From Trichobilharzia regenti (taxonomy: Eukaryota; Platyhelminthes; Trematoda; Strigeidida; Schistosomatidae), in NCBI GenBank assembly GCA_944472135.2, contig OX235264.1, positions 86,004,319-86,068,318 on the forward strand: a DNA stretch of 64,000 nt, in the 5' to 3' direction. The first letter of the stretch is position 1. The number at the start of each line of letters is the position of its first letter. The notes below the pieces were generated by a model that did no database searches, was not told where the DNA came from, and worked only from the letters and a program-made list of their open reading frames with translations. Of the stretch, positions 1-11,399 are shown in pieces. The translations under genes were made by a program, and so were the position numbers.

Positions 1-174
1 AGTTTGTGATCTCGAGGGAAATCCATTCCATTTTGAGATTTAAATGGACACTATTTAGAGTCAAGGCTTTCCAATTCACCATAACAATAAAGAAAAACTT
101 AGTTTCCTCCAGCCATTCACTTTATATAAAATCGTTGTAGTGAGTTAATGAACCTTTGCTTGATGGTCATCAGT

Positions 175-245
175 AATGGAGTGCAGGATGCGCATTTCGT
201 TCCAATTTGGACTCATCAGTTGGATGTATCTGGATCTCCAATGAG
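175..245 (-). ncRNA. Hammerhead ribozyme relic, Sm-alpha SINE type, core intact
   Basis: Read on the minus strand, this stretch has the schistosome hammerhead layout. The core CTGATGA lies at 219-213, a stem II with an AAAT-type loop follows, GAAA lies at 198-195, and the self-complementary stem III ATGCGCAT leads to an AUC cleavage triplet (189-187). Both invariant core blocks are canonical, unlike the other copies in this window. Stem I next to the core has mismatches, so activity is uncertain. No tRNA-like head is visible, so this is a fragment of the SINE. The hammerhead is known established biology in schistosome Sm-alpha repeats; membership here rests on the motif order. Confidence 0.75.
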
Positions 246-330
246 TGATAATGTTCCCAATGAGACTGGAACCTTGCAGTCATCGTTTCAAACGCCAAAG
301 CTTTATTCACCGAGTCAACAGACAAATTAA

Positions 331-1277
331 CCGAAAAGAAAACTCTGTTTAAATTATATCTTATCTAGAATGTTTCTTCAACTGGTCGATTTATCCACTT
401 CCTGACTAATTCTGCCATTATTCAAAGTCCTGTTTGAATAATTATTCTTAGTGTAAATAGTCAACATTATTCGAAGATGAGAATAGACTATTTAGACGTA
501 TAAAGCATTTAGGTAGGTTATATGTGAAATAAAAATGGTTTATCACTAGATTCATTAGTTGTGTAGGTGAAACTTGCTACATCTTATCTATCAAATTCAA
601 ATAAATTACTATGAGTATAACAGAAAATTGTTCATTTTTATGTTACGGTAGTAGTAAACTGAAGTTATCAACTTTTAACATAATCAACACAGTTATGTTA
701 CGTAATTTAGATATCATTCCACGTATATAATGTATTATGTAGAGCTGAAATCATTGGAAAGGAAACTGTACTATGGTTAGAAATGTAATACGATATAACA
801 TACTCACATTTACAGTTAGACTGAAAACCTACCATAGCTACACATAATGTACTTTTCTTCTTTCCCTGTAAAATACAATTGTTCATCCCATGCTTACTTT
901 CAAAACTGTATAACAGTAAAATGATTTGCTACTATTGTTGTACTCTCAACAGCATTATCAAATTATTAATATGGTCAGAAAAAGTAATCAAAATACTGTC
1001 CTATCGAGATTCATTAGGATGCTTTGACAAAATTGAGCCTACTTAAGCGAATAGTTGAATATTAGTTAATCAATACCATACTCTGAATGTTCATTGCCAC
1101 AAAAATATATTGCCTGGCAGATTAAATATGGATACTTAGTAAATTTGACAAAGTGTCTTTGCATATTAACCTGATAAAATTGCTTTAATCCCCATCAGTG
1201 GAGTATATGATGATTGAGATCGACTACTTATTCATATTTTCAATATATATATTTATAACTAAAATGCTTAAATATTT
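331..1277. other. No gene seen
   Basis: AT-rich non-coding DNA. No long open frame, RNA gene or recognised repeat is apparent. Confidence 0.6.
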
Positions 1278-2167
1278 ATTATTATTATATCCTTTAATTC
1301 CTAGAGCTACATAGGGCTTCAGCTGCACACGTCTCCATTGCCTTCGGTTTTCTGCCAACTTTTTCACCCCACTCCAAGTCTGCCCACGTACTTTTATCTC
1401 CTCTTCACATCACCTCCTCCAAGTCACCCCACCCTTGCACTGACGACCAACTCGCCGATTCCCTTCCGGGATCCACTCGAGCCATGGCTTGTCTAGTGAT
1501 GTCACTTGATGGCGTGTTTCCTCAGAGTATGGCCAGCCAATCCACCTCCATTTCTTCTTGCCTATTTGTTCCACAATCGGTTCCTGCTGGGTTGGTTCGC
1601 TCATTGCCAGAGATTCCTGTTGCCGATCTTCTCTGACCATCTCATCTTGAGTATTTAGCGAAGACAACCGCTAATTAAGGTCTGAAGTTTGTTTGAGATG
1701 CTCTTTATGACGCGCTGGCCAAGTCTCTGATCCGTATAGTGAGTAATACTGACTGACTTCACACTGGAGTTGAAAATCCGGATCTTATTTTCATTTTGAT
1801 GGTGAATGCTGTTGACCTCCACACAGACTTGAGAGTATTAAAAGCTTGTCTTGCTAACCCTATCCCCGCTGCTTTGATATCCTCGTCAGTTCCGTCCGCC
1901 TGTAGTTGAAAAGATGCTTCCTAGGTAGGTGGGTAGGTGAAGGAGGTTGTTTCTTTCAGGTTCCTCCCATTCATGCTGGCTGATTGTTGTCTGTTGTTGT
2001 TGTTGCTGTTGGTGTTGGCCAGGAATCTTCATCACCTCTGTTTTATCTATGTTCACCTGAAATCCTGTCTTTTGTGGATGCTTCTTCTGCCAGCTTGTTG
2101 CTTTTCACATGCATATCTTCCCGTTTGTGGGAAATCAGACAAATATCATCGGCGAAGTCCAGATCTT
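1278..2167 (-). mobile_element. RTE-clade LINE, 5'-truncated 3' end (RT palm to C terminus)
   Basis: Minus-strand remnant of a non-LTR retrotransposon of the RTE clade (SR2-like in schistosomes). Starting near 2165 the translation gives the polymerase box DFADDICLISHK (motif C, FADD). It continues through a Gln-rich stretch and the KARQAF/SETW-like region to the C-terminal signature KKWRWIGWPYSEETRH, which is followed by a Gly/Arg/Trp-rich end at 1410-1667. The far end is the 3' terminus, with TGTTCC-type sequence and an ATT-rich tail at 1278-1300. Stops and frame changes split the reading frame, so it is a dead copy. Endonuclease and RT motifs A and B are missing through 5' truncation, the usual fate of LINE copies. 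Confidence 0.85.
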
Positions 2168-4019
2168 CCAATATGCTTAAATATAACTGGTTTTAAATCA
2201 GTGTTATGCAGAGGCAGTTAAAATCTATAGCTTTGAGAATGATCGTTGTAGTACAGTGATCAGTAAAGTTAAAATAAGAAAAGTGTAAAATAAATTAACA
2301 TGGTATGAGTCTTATAAATTAAGTTATGACAGTTTTACCTGTTCCATCATTCACCAAAAGCCTCGTCTTAATATTATGCAAATAACTGTAGTGTAATCAA
2401 GTTTTATTATCACTAGCATCGTGGGTTTGAGTCAGACATGTAGACGATCTGACTAACTATTCATTACAGTATTTCGAATAGGTTTGTTGGAATTTCAATT
2501 ACTTTCGTTATTTCACAAAATCAACCCCAGACTACCGATCTCAGATTATTTTATCTTTAGACGGCAATTCACTTAAACTGTTGGTTTTGACTACGAAGTG
2601 TAACTTTTGCATCAACTCTAGATACTAGACATTAAATCACTGAACTCTCACACAAAAGTAAATTTTACACAAAAACAAATTTCACGTTTTCCTTGATGGT
2701 GTCCCAATATTCAACATTTTTATTTCTTTTTTTTCTGTTTCTCTTATAACCAGTTGGTTTATACAAGCATCATTTGAGTTATTCACAATGTCAGTCTCTT
2801 TTTTGAACTGACAGTTAGGGAAATTGAGTGAGAATATTTCACACTGAACCTCAATGAATATAATCTGTTGAATATAATCACAAATACATTATTTTCTCAG
2901 TCAATTTATAAATCTTAAGCAGTATGATATTCTATTACATCGTCTTTCTTTAAGGTAGTTTATATATGTACACATATATGCATACCAGTGAAGCATAACC
3001 ACAGGTTATTTCACAGTGTCTCATAAATTCATCAATAACCAAAGTACTAAATTAACCCTGCATGTTATTGCAGCTGTGCACACGGGTAGTGTCTCACACA
3101 GAATGAGAGCAGCAAAAATGTGTGCAACAGATAAGCCAAAATTACGTGTATTTTGGTTTCCTTTTTACTGCTGATCCTGATTTAAGCACACTAATACATG
3201 CACAAACACACACACACAAACAAACACACATCTATGTATGCACACCTTCATACTGTTTTATTACCTTATGCATACAATTATTGAGTAACATATACTTAAG
3301 GTGATAATCGAAATTACGATTTTTCAAAAAGTTGGCTTTAAATAAGGAAAATAATATCGACAGTTATGTTAATAACAGTTTTTTTAAGTGTTACTGGAAT
3401 GCACTGACTGTATCACTCGCTTGGTGACGAATACTTTGTTTACAGTATACTTCCGATAAGACTAGTACTCACTAGTCTTATTTTGATTGTTGATGCATAT
3501 TACACAGTTCTTTTATTCACTTTCTTAGTGCTTTTGTGGGTGTTATGCGATTCATGATTTGTAGTGTGATTATTTCTTCTAAAATTTCATTTTTGCATTG
3601 GTTATCACTGCAAACATAGAATGTCTCCGGTATTCACTCTGATTCAAGGTAGTCGGAGAAACCACCAAACAATGTGAAGCATGAGCGCACACAATGAAGG
3701 TTTAATTTTAAAATTTGTAAGAAGATTACCACAACTAACGCAGATATGACAGGGATAAAGTAGTAGGTAATCACTATTAACAAATTAGTGCATAGGCACT
3801 AGTCGTTTCAGATTAGTGGAACATAAGAAAATCAAATTCATGTAGAGAACAGTGAACAGTTTTTGAAAAACGCCAAGTAAAAAAGTGAGAAGAAGGCGGT
3901 ACACAAGTTCTTCACTAAATGTAAGCATTCACATTAGATGTGATGCCTTGCCTTCAGATATACCCACTATAAGTAGTTATTTCACTTAATATAACAATTT
4001 ATTTATGTTAGTTATTTAT
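2168..4019. other. No gene seen; CA-rich microsatellite
   Basis: AT-rich non-coding DNA. A short (CA)n-type tract lies near 3198-3230. No recognised gene. Confidence 0.55.
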
Positions 4020-4260
4020 TTCTATTTTATTCCTATGTGTTCCAGTCGGAACATAGGGCTTCAAGCTAGAGCTTTGAAGTTTTAGTAGCAGTGGCTTTCT
4101 TCACGGGATTAGGTTGCTGGCTTCACGCCAAACCTTCTCTCTTTGTCAGGATTATAACCGGCTAAGGGGGGGGGGGGTAAAGGTATGCACCGGTAGGGAT
4201 TCAAATCAGGGACCACGTGCACGATTAGCTAGCACTCTACCAGTGAACCACCAGCGTACA
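4020..4260 (-). mobile_element. SINE family B copy
   Basis: Minus-strand copy. The tRNA-like head with the B box is at the right (near 4190-4258). The body contains the CTTCAAGC block, and the 3' end near 4030-4060 has the TATGTTCC/GGAAC motif. A pure G run of about 12 bases lies near 4166-4178 inside the body. It has diverged from the other copies in the window. Confidence 0.75.
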
Positions 4261-6425
4261 TATATGTGAGTACATTAACTATAATCTCTTGTTGGAGTTC
4301 CACATTATGTTTCATATGAAGGTGAAAGTTAGAGAAACAGCTTAATAGTATTAAAACTACAAGAAAGTTAACTAACCTTTGCAAATCTGTAACAACGTTT
4401 ATATGGTTTCATTCAGAAGACGAAACTGAATAACTGTCTTAATAATCCAAACTAGCACTGAGTAACACTGATTCCGATTTCTGATACTTTTTGACGAAGT
4501 CAATGATTACTAAACGACAAGAAGTCTGTTTCAGTTCGAACCTGCTGAAGATTGCCTTCAGTCTCCATATTTAACTGACTGTTCAGCAGGTGCTTCAGAG
4601 TCCCCTCTACCCTATTCCTATCTGCTTTTAAAATTTACTTGGAAACTGAAATGCTGCAAATATAAAACACTATTCAATATTTGTAGGAACTTTTAGTGCG
4701 TTTGATTTCTCACAAAAAAAAGGAAAATAGGTATTTTCTAAAAGTGATATCTTAACCAAATGATAACTGATAGGTATGGTGGCATAGGCATCTAGTCTAT
4801 CTGTCAACTGTGCTAAATTTTCACTAACTAGTCTAAAAGTGAAATGTTCGTAACCAGAAGAGAACTTTTCATTATGTCGTCATGCTGAAAATTTTCGAAA
4901 ACTTGAGTCTCATGGCTTAGCTGGTAAGGCACTGGAGTAGTTATTCACAGGCCGTTTGTTCCAGTTCTACCATAATTCAAACCTTCATTTCACCTTCAGC
5001 CATCATGTATTACATCAATGCCGGTCTGCCAATTGAAGACTATCTCACCATCAGTTAACTAAATCCATAAATTAATAAGTACACGGAATTTACACCGCGG
5101 AAATAATAACTATCTGACCTTAGTTTAAAAAAGCACTGACTACCTATAATCTCAGTCATTTCTCTAAAGTGTCGGTTACTTCTAAGCAAAGATAGTAAAT
5201 AATTATTATTTTCACCGATCGTTAAATTAAATTATGCTTGTTCCTCGTCTTAGAAAGATAGAGAAAACATAAAAGTTAAGCTTTAATCAGTCAACCTACA
5301 CCAAATGGACAAAAATCAACCTGATTAATGTGTTAGTAATGAAGATCACCTTTCATCAGACCATTTTCTTGTTTTCTAAATTTTACTTTTAGGTTATTTA
5401 TAGATTAAAATAGAGAAATTCTAATCAATGTAGTTACTTTCATTTTCTGTGAATTCACTGTAATAATTTAGAATGAAATAAGCTTTTTATGAGTTGGGTT
5501 TCTGTGTCAGGCATAGTCTAAGAAGAAGAATTCGTTCTCTACTTTTAACGTTTATCCAAGTAATATCAGCTCTTTGTGGATAGCATTTCTAAATCAATGG
5601 CTAAACTAATCAGATGATTGTATAACTGTTTGCTTTATTAGTTCAAACATTAGCCGTGATATCAGCATTTTGAACTGTGATCTTACCGGGACTATCAGTT
5701 AGACTAGTTGAATTTGGAAAATAAGGCTGAAGTGAGAAGTGTTTGAAGTGCACTAAGGGAGAAACTAGACCAAGCTTCAAGAGTAGAGGTCAAAGTATTT
5801 GACAAAATTGTTTTCAAACTTATGTCCTCATTAAAGAAATCAGCATTAATTTGTGTGCTTTAAGAGTGAAAGCTTTCTCCATAGGTTACATAATCTTGCA
5901 GAATGTGCAACTCAACAACAGTGTGTAGGTGCATTCACGTCCCTAAAAATGCTTACAAAATTTTCTAGGATTTACTATAGCTTCTCACAAATAAAGTGGT
6001 CTTCACTTAGTAAAATAAAGTATGAAAATAAAATGTTTAAGTCAACTAGGAATAGCTTTATGAGGATGAGATTAATCCTGAGTGATCGATCTGTCAAAGT
6101 GTCTTGTTCAGTAGTGGTTCAATTAGTGAGATAATCACGCGTTTAACTTTGAAATTTGATGATAGATACATCAACTTTAGGCGTATTGACATTTTAGGAC
6201 TTACTTCAATCAGAAGTTAGGCGTATCCTTAAAGTGCCTAAACATTCTTAAACATTCTTCTTCTTTTTGTCTGAACCTTGTCCAATTATGATTGGAAGGA
6301 GGTGTGTCATACTCACATGACCTCTTGACTTTAAATTTTCTAAGTTTACAGGAGATTCAATTCTTTGTCATAGCGTACATCCATTTTATCGCTTAGTGTC
6401 ATTCTGTTTCACTATTGATGCTTGT
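4261..6425. other. No gene seen; possible old tRNA-like SINE head near 4913-4985
   Basis: Mostly unannotatable AT-rich sequence. Around 4913-4985 a TGGCTTAGCTGG-like A box and a GTTCCAGTTCT-like B box are spaced as in a tRNA-derived SINE, but no body family is recognised. This is weak evidence. Confidence 0.35.
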
Positions 6426-6662
6426 GTGAGTCAGTGGCATAGCAGTAGAATGTCCGCTAACCACGCTTGTGGTTCAGGGTTCGATTCACGGCCACCGAAG
6501 CACACCTTTACCTTGTTAAGCCAGTAGTATGACTGGTTAGAAGGAAGGTCAAAAATGAGGTTAGCAATGCCATCTAGTAAAAACAAGCACCACTGCTACC
6601 GAAACTTCAAGCTTCTGGCTTGAAGCTCTATGTTCCATTGGGAAAGTAGAGGAATAAAAGAA
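6426..6662 (+). mobile_element. SINE family B copy
   Basis: The head begins GTCAGTGGCATAGCAG (A box) and has the B box GGTTCGATTC near 6479. The body carries ACTGCTACCGAAACTTCAAG and the end reads GAAGCTCTATGTTCCATTGGG followed by an A-rich tail. It is a complete-looking copy of the family also found at 9434, 23336, 27592 and 34637. Confidence 0.85.
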
Positions 6663-7640
6663 ATTGATGCTTATATTTAATCTTCAGTCGATTCACTGAT
6701 AGGTCACCGTTTACCTTTCTAAGGAGACTGTAGATTATTTTCACTTGCCTGTTGATTGCAGTTTTATCTAATGCTAACTGACCTACTTGTCTGATCCTAA
6801 ATTTCAATCAAAGTCTCTTAGTAAATTTAAGTGTATGGACGATTTACTGAGTGATAGAATTTAGCATCCATAGGATTTGCTTGTGTTAAGTGCTGGCAAT
6901 TAATCGACTATTTGGATAGTATATAACAGCACACCTTTAGTAAGTATTACAATGAAATGAAATATGTTTCTTAGTTCTTCTTAATTTTCATTAGTTATTT
7001 AGTTGACTGAAACGTTCATTGAAACCATATGCACTTCGCATATGCCCTTCAGCTGATTAACTTATTGAAACATTACATTCTGTGTACTGGCTTACTAAAG
7101 AGAACCATTTATATATCCATCTTACTTTATAATTGCTTATATACCAGTGGAAAATCATCTGAGCCATAACAACATTCTAAGCAGATACTCACTCGCTAAG
7201 CTTTTCATTTTATTCAAATTGAGTCACAATACACCTTTTAAGATAATGTTAACCCTGTGATTGATTGTGATATCCTTCTTGTCTAGCTCATATGCGCACA
7301 TAATTTCATGAGTAATTTGCTATTATTTTTTCCTCTTCATAATCAATTTAACATACTTTACATGTTAAAATTCTAGTATTGCTTATCTTATCTTTTTCAG
7401 GCTGTTTTTTCTCTTTTTGATATTGTATTTCAAGAAGTTGATCACACTTTTGGAAGAAAAAATTATCTGAAGCATGAAATTGCTCCCTTTTTTTTGCCTT
7501 CTTTCTCTATAACAGTAGAAAAAATGCATATGATTCATTTTAGGATTCAGTGTGTCATGTGGTAACAAAATGAGTTGGTTAGTAAACGATTAGACCATTT
7601 ATATATATACTTTTTTCTGTGCTTTTGATGTGGTTGTGTT
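6663..7640. other. No gene seen
   Basis: AT-rich non-coding sequence without a recognised feature. Confidence 0.55.
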
Positions 7641-7649
7641 CTCTGAGCT

Positions 7650-8030
7650 GGATAGTTAATTTGCGAAGCTTTCATCGCCCTACTAGGCGACGTCTTCAGC
7701 GCATACTTCAATTTCATGAAGTGAGCTTTTAGATTTCTCCACGAGTTTATTAATCATCTCTCCTGGTGACCTTGGACGTACCTCTTTGGTTGCTTTTGTG
7801 TATTTTCACACCTTTTTAGGCTACTTGTATTGGAACTGATTGTTTCTTTGACTTGAACTTTCACCCTATGTGTGTGAGATTTCCTTCCTATCGGTTGATA
7901 AATTTTGTCTATCTCGATGTGTCTATTGTTTGATGATTCACTGGAATACCAGGCTTTTAAAAATTCTCTAGCATTCTTGTTGTTTTCTCTGTCTAGTATT
8001 TGAACGTTGTGCTGCTAATTAACAAATTAG
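7650..8030 (-). mobile_element. Penelope-like element, C-terminal fragment with 3' end
   Basis: The minus-strand translation from about 8018 gives NVQILDRENNKNAREFLKAW followed by a Ser-rich segment and NRHIEIDKIYQPI. This is the recognisable C-terminal tail of PLE proteins after the GIY-YIG endonuclease. Downstream on the same strand is the 3' region with a hammerhead-like fold (separate entry) and a CAGCTCAGAGAACAC block. RT and the catalytic endonuclease part are absent. A related tail is at 15056-15310, and a related 3' end at 30240-30345. Confidence 0.75.
7662..7703 (-). ncRNA. Hammerhead-like ribozyme in PLE 3' end
   Basis: On the minus strand the order is TGCG (stem I), CTGAAGA (core, variable position 7 = A), a TCGCC/GGCGA stem II, GAA, the self-complementary stem III AGCT, U at the cleavage position, then CGCA, which pairs perfectly with the opening TGCG. 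One extra C after the core is the only awkward base. PLEs are known to carry hammerheads in their terminal repeats, and the PLE tail lies directly upstream on the same strand. The fold was done by eye. Confidence 0.55.
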
Positions 8031-8494
8031 TTAATCCAAACAGGATGTACAGCATTAGGCGATAAAACATCATTGTCTACTTACACCAACTGGGGACTGT
8101 TCTTTGGTGGGACTTAAATTCATTGATTTACACTTCCTAGTTCAGTATGCTTGGTTTCAAGGAAAAAAATGAGACTAACAAATCATTTTGAATAAGTAGT
8201 CAGAGTACATTTTTCTGTATTTCCAAAATTCTATTTATGAAGTTACTCTTTTTTTAATTGAAAGTTATTTGTCCTCATGGTGTTTCTTTTACTAATTGAC
8301 CCTGAAAATCTTTTGAAATGAGTTCTAGATAGTGCATTATTTCGTTTGTGAATTAGTAAGGTGAAGAATAAACTCTAATTAGTCTAATATTTCTTTATTT
8401 TTTTGGCTTATTGGCACTCCCCAGTGATTGTTTATGTTGGACCAAAATGCTCGGGCTCTTTTGACGTATCTGCTCCTGTTTCAGATACTTCGGT

Positions 8495-8640
8495 GATGTT
8501 TGAGGATTATCGTGATTTCATTCTGATGGATAACAACTCACAGTGGAATCCAGGACGCACATTTCGTCCGGTTTGGGCAGTGTGAGTTGTATGTATTTGC
8601 AATCCCCAGTCGGTGATCGTGTTCCCACTGAAAAATAACC
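8495..8640 (-). ncRNA. Degenerate hammerhead SINE arm (inverted partner of 8690-8870)
   Basis: The minus strand retains GAAA (8565-8562), a GTC cleavage triplet and the CTGGATTCCACTG 3' stem I strand. The CTGATGA half is eroded to a CTCACAC-like sequence. It points away from the tRNA-headed copy immediately to the right. Confidence 0.65.
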
Positions 8641-8689
8641 TAAAACTGAAGTCATAACTGATACCTATTGCATAAGATGAGACTCTCGA

Positions 8690-8870
8690 GGCTCTAGGGG
8701 TCTAGTGTATGATGCTATGGCTTTTGGAATGATGGCTGCAGGGTTCGAGTTATACTGCGAGCAACCTCACTCATCGGAAAAACAGTTACATCTAGATGAC
8801 GAGGCCCAAATCGGACGAAATGTGCGGTATGGACTCCACTGCCAGTTACCATCAGCCAGAATAGTTGAGT
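8690..8870 (+). mobile_element. Sm-alpha-type SINE: tRNA-like head plus degenerate hammerhead
   Basis: GGTCTAGTG-type A box near 8698 and B box GGTTCGAGTT at about 8742. These are followed by a hammerhead region: ATGACGA at 8796-8802 where CTGATGA is expected, stem II with a CAAAT loop, and GAAA at 8817-8820. The cleavage triplet is lost (GTA), so it is inactive by inspection. Confidence 0.7.
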
Positions 8871-9433
8871 GCTTATCCGTCTGTTTTAAAGACTCAGTTA
8901 TTATTTTTATATTCATTAGTTCACCAGATATGAGAATGACTCTCGTATGATATCAGGAATATATCCGGAAGTTCGATCAAAAGAACGACTTTTAAGAAAA
9001 TGGTTTATTTCTTAATTTACTATTGGTAGGGAAGTTCGACATCTGTTCTTAACTATGATTCCTGAATGGACACCGTAGAAGAAGGGTTTCAGAAGATGAT
9101 TAAAGAAAGAATGGGAAATGTAGCAGGGTAATACTAGCTCATTTATTGCTATTTTTCGGATTTTATTCCAACTGTTTACAACCCAGACAATATATATATA
9201 TATATACAGACATCACTCACTTAACTCATTTCGCTATTGCATAAAGTATTTTTGTGGTTACACCCTCTATTGTACTAGCACACTCTTTCCAGATCAGTTT
9301 TGTTTCTGTCTTTCTCGGTTACTGATTAAAAATTTGCTCCTAATTATCCCCTAAATGACAGGAATTTACCCACTTACATTATTGCGAACTTATGCTACTT
9401 ATGGTTTCATCAGCAGCTCGACAACACGATAAA
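8871..9433. other. No gene seen; short (TA)n
   Basis: Non-coding. A (TA)n tract lies at about 9190-9207. Confidence 0.5.
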
Positions 9434-9684
9434 TTATTTATTATTGTCATTTAATTTATTCCTTTGCGTTCCGAGTCTAACGTAAAGCTCCAAACTAGAG
9501 CCTTGAAGTTTCGGTAGTGGTGATTTTTTTTTACGGGGTGGGGCTGCCAGTTTCATGCCCGACCCACCCTCGTTAGCAGACTCACTACTGACTTAGAGAG
9601 GTAAATGAGTGCGTCGGTGGCCGGGGATCGAACCATGGACCACGTACATGCTTGGCTAGCGTTCTACCACTGAAACACCGACGC
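9434..9684 (-). mobile_element. SINE family B with 13-bp target-site duplication
   Basis: Minus-strand SINE B. The head is at the right (ACCACTGAAACACCGACGCAC) and the tail at the left. It is flanked by the exact duplication ACAACACGATAAA at 9421-9433 and 9685-9697, which fixes both ends and shows retrotransposition into this site. Confidence 0.9.
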
Positions 9685-10065
9685 ACAACACGATAAAAGT
9701 ATATTCAAACCCGTATTTGTAATTTATATATATAGTTTGTCTAACTCTTAAGCAGTTGTAAGGGATCCGGTAAATATAAAAAATATTGGCTCATATTATC
9801 CTGCTTAATTTTCTCCTTCCTGACTTTGTTCAGGCTTCTTAATGGGAGGAATTGTATGAAATTCTTAGAACACCCTTTAATAATTACCCACTTCTGCCTA
9901 GTTGATAAAGGCCTGAATTATAAAAAGATATCCTGAAAGTAATATTTGCACTTTAGTCATAGCTGCAAAAGAAAAATGAAACCTAGGAAGGTAGCCAGAT
10001 TCATCCACAGTTGACTCAGAGACACTAAACACTAAGTGACAAGAGTACTACTTAGTTAAACAGTC

Positions 10066-10262
10066 AGTGCGTCGGTAGAATAGCAGTCAGGACTCTCGCC
10101 GACCATGCACATGATCCGGGGTTCGATCTCCTGCCGAGGCACACCTGATATCTATGGTCGGCCTGCAAAATTTGGGCTACCGATATCAAAAGCTGAAAAG
10201 ATCACACTTCTACCAAACATATGTATGGAATCAAGCTGTAATCAAACATTTTAAAAAAAATA
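10066..10262 (+). mobile_element. SINE family A copy
   Basis: tRNA-like head (GTGCGTCGGTAGAATAGCAG, B box GGGGTTCGATC near 10118). The body is the family A block CACCTGATATCTATGGTCGG, then GGGCTACCGATATC and GGAATCAAGCTGTAATC, ending in an A-rich tail at 10250-10260. Confidence 0.9.
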
Positions 10263-10689
10263 TTATTTATCTTGAAAGTGAGTAAAAAATTATCAACGAT
10301 TCAAGGTGTCTAAAGGGACCCCACTGATCATGTAGTGGTTAAAATACTCAAATTCGAGGTTTGTCCCACATTTGAAATGCTAATTTTCAAAATTTGTGTG
10401 AATTCCTTTTGTTCACTGATACACTTGAAATAGTTTTTGCTGTTACCAGTTTCTCTCACCAAGTGACTGACTGAACTTCAACACAGGAGCTTGTACAGAA
10501 ACGCAGAAGTTCAAGTTACCACACACCATGTACCACACAAAAGTAGACGAAAGAAATCCCAAAGAAATTTAATGAACAGAAATTTGTGACAAAAAGGATT
10601 TAGTGGTTCTAGGAGCTTAAAAAAAGTGAATGCATCGGTGGCATTAGGAACAGTTTTGGGGTAAATCACCAACAATATCCAGCCATACG

Positions 10690-11170
10690 TTCTTAGCACT
10701 AGCAAGTACAAAAACTCAATCATACCCTCCTTAGCTCGTATTCTGTGCGATAAAGAAAGCACTAGGCGTGATACCTATAACTTATTAAATAGTCAGTAGA
10801 ACAACTGAATCTCGTCTTTCCAAATCATATCTTTTATAGGTACAACGTTCTCTTTCTTTCTTTTCCTTTCCTCTCTCTCTCTCTTTTTATTTCTCTGTTA
10901 CGTGCTCCTTTGTTTCTTTCTTCTGCTTACGCCAGTAAATATCCCCCCCATCTACTCTTCTAACACCTTCAAACACTCTGTTCAATTTTGGCTTTGCTAC
11001 CGACATACCAATATGTTGTTGTCATAATGAACTGATATTCCCTTCATCTATGTAGAATTTTATTTATTTATTGATAATGTACTAACTGGATGCAACACTG
11101 TAGTAAAATGATGAGAATTCCATTCTGTATCACAGGTGCTGTTTTGGAATAAAGCAAATTATTATTATCA
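10690..11170 (+). repeat. Unclassified interspersed repeat, inverted copy at 24296-24790
   Basis: Near-identical on the opposite strand at 24296-24790. It holds a pyrimidine tract (TC)n near 10860-10890 and ends GGAATAAAGCAAATTATTATT. An AATAAA signal followed by an ATT tail suggests the 3' UTR of a retroelement. No coding domain was recognised, so the family is unknown. Confidence 0.75.
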
Positions 11171-11399
11171 CGAAGATACCAACACAGCCGTCAATACCTT
11201 TCTAGATAACTGGAACCAATAGTCAAAGACTTAACGTACTGATGCGATGACACTTACTCTTTCCCAGTCTTATCCTATATCAGCTAATACTGTGCGTCGA
11301 GGAATGAGATGGCTCAACATTCTCAACATGTGTTCTAGTCAGCTCAATCGATTTATTTTCAAAAGAGAAAAAATCCCCATTTAGACATTTAGAAAACAG

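Noticed and set aside
3122..3304. Small frame rich in His/Thr
   Set aside because: Generated by a CA microsatellite; no other support.
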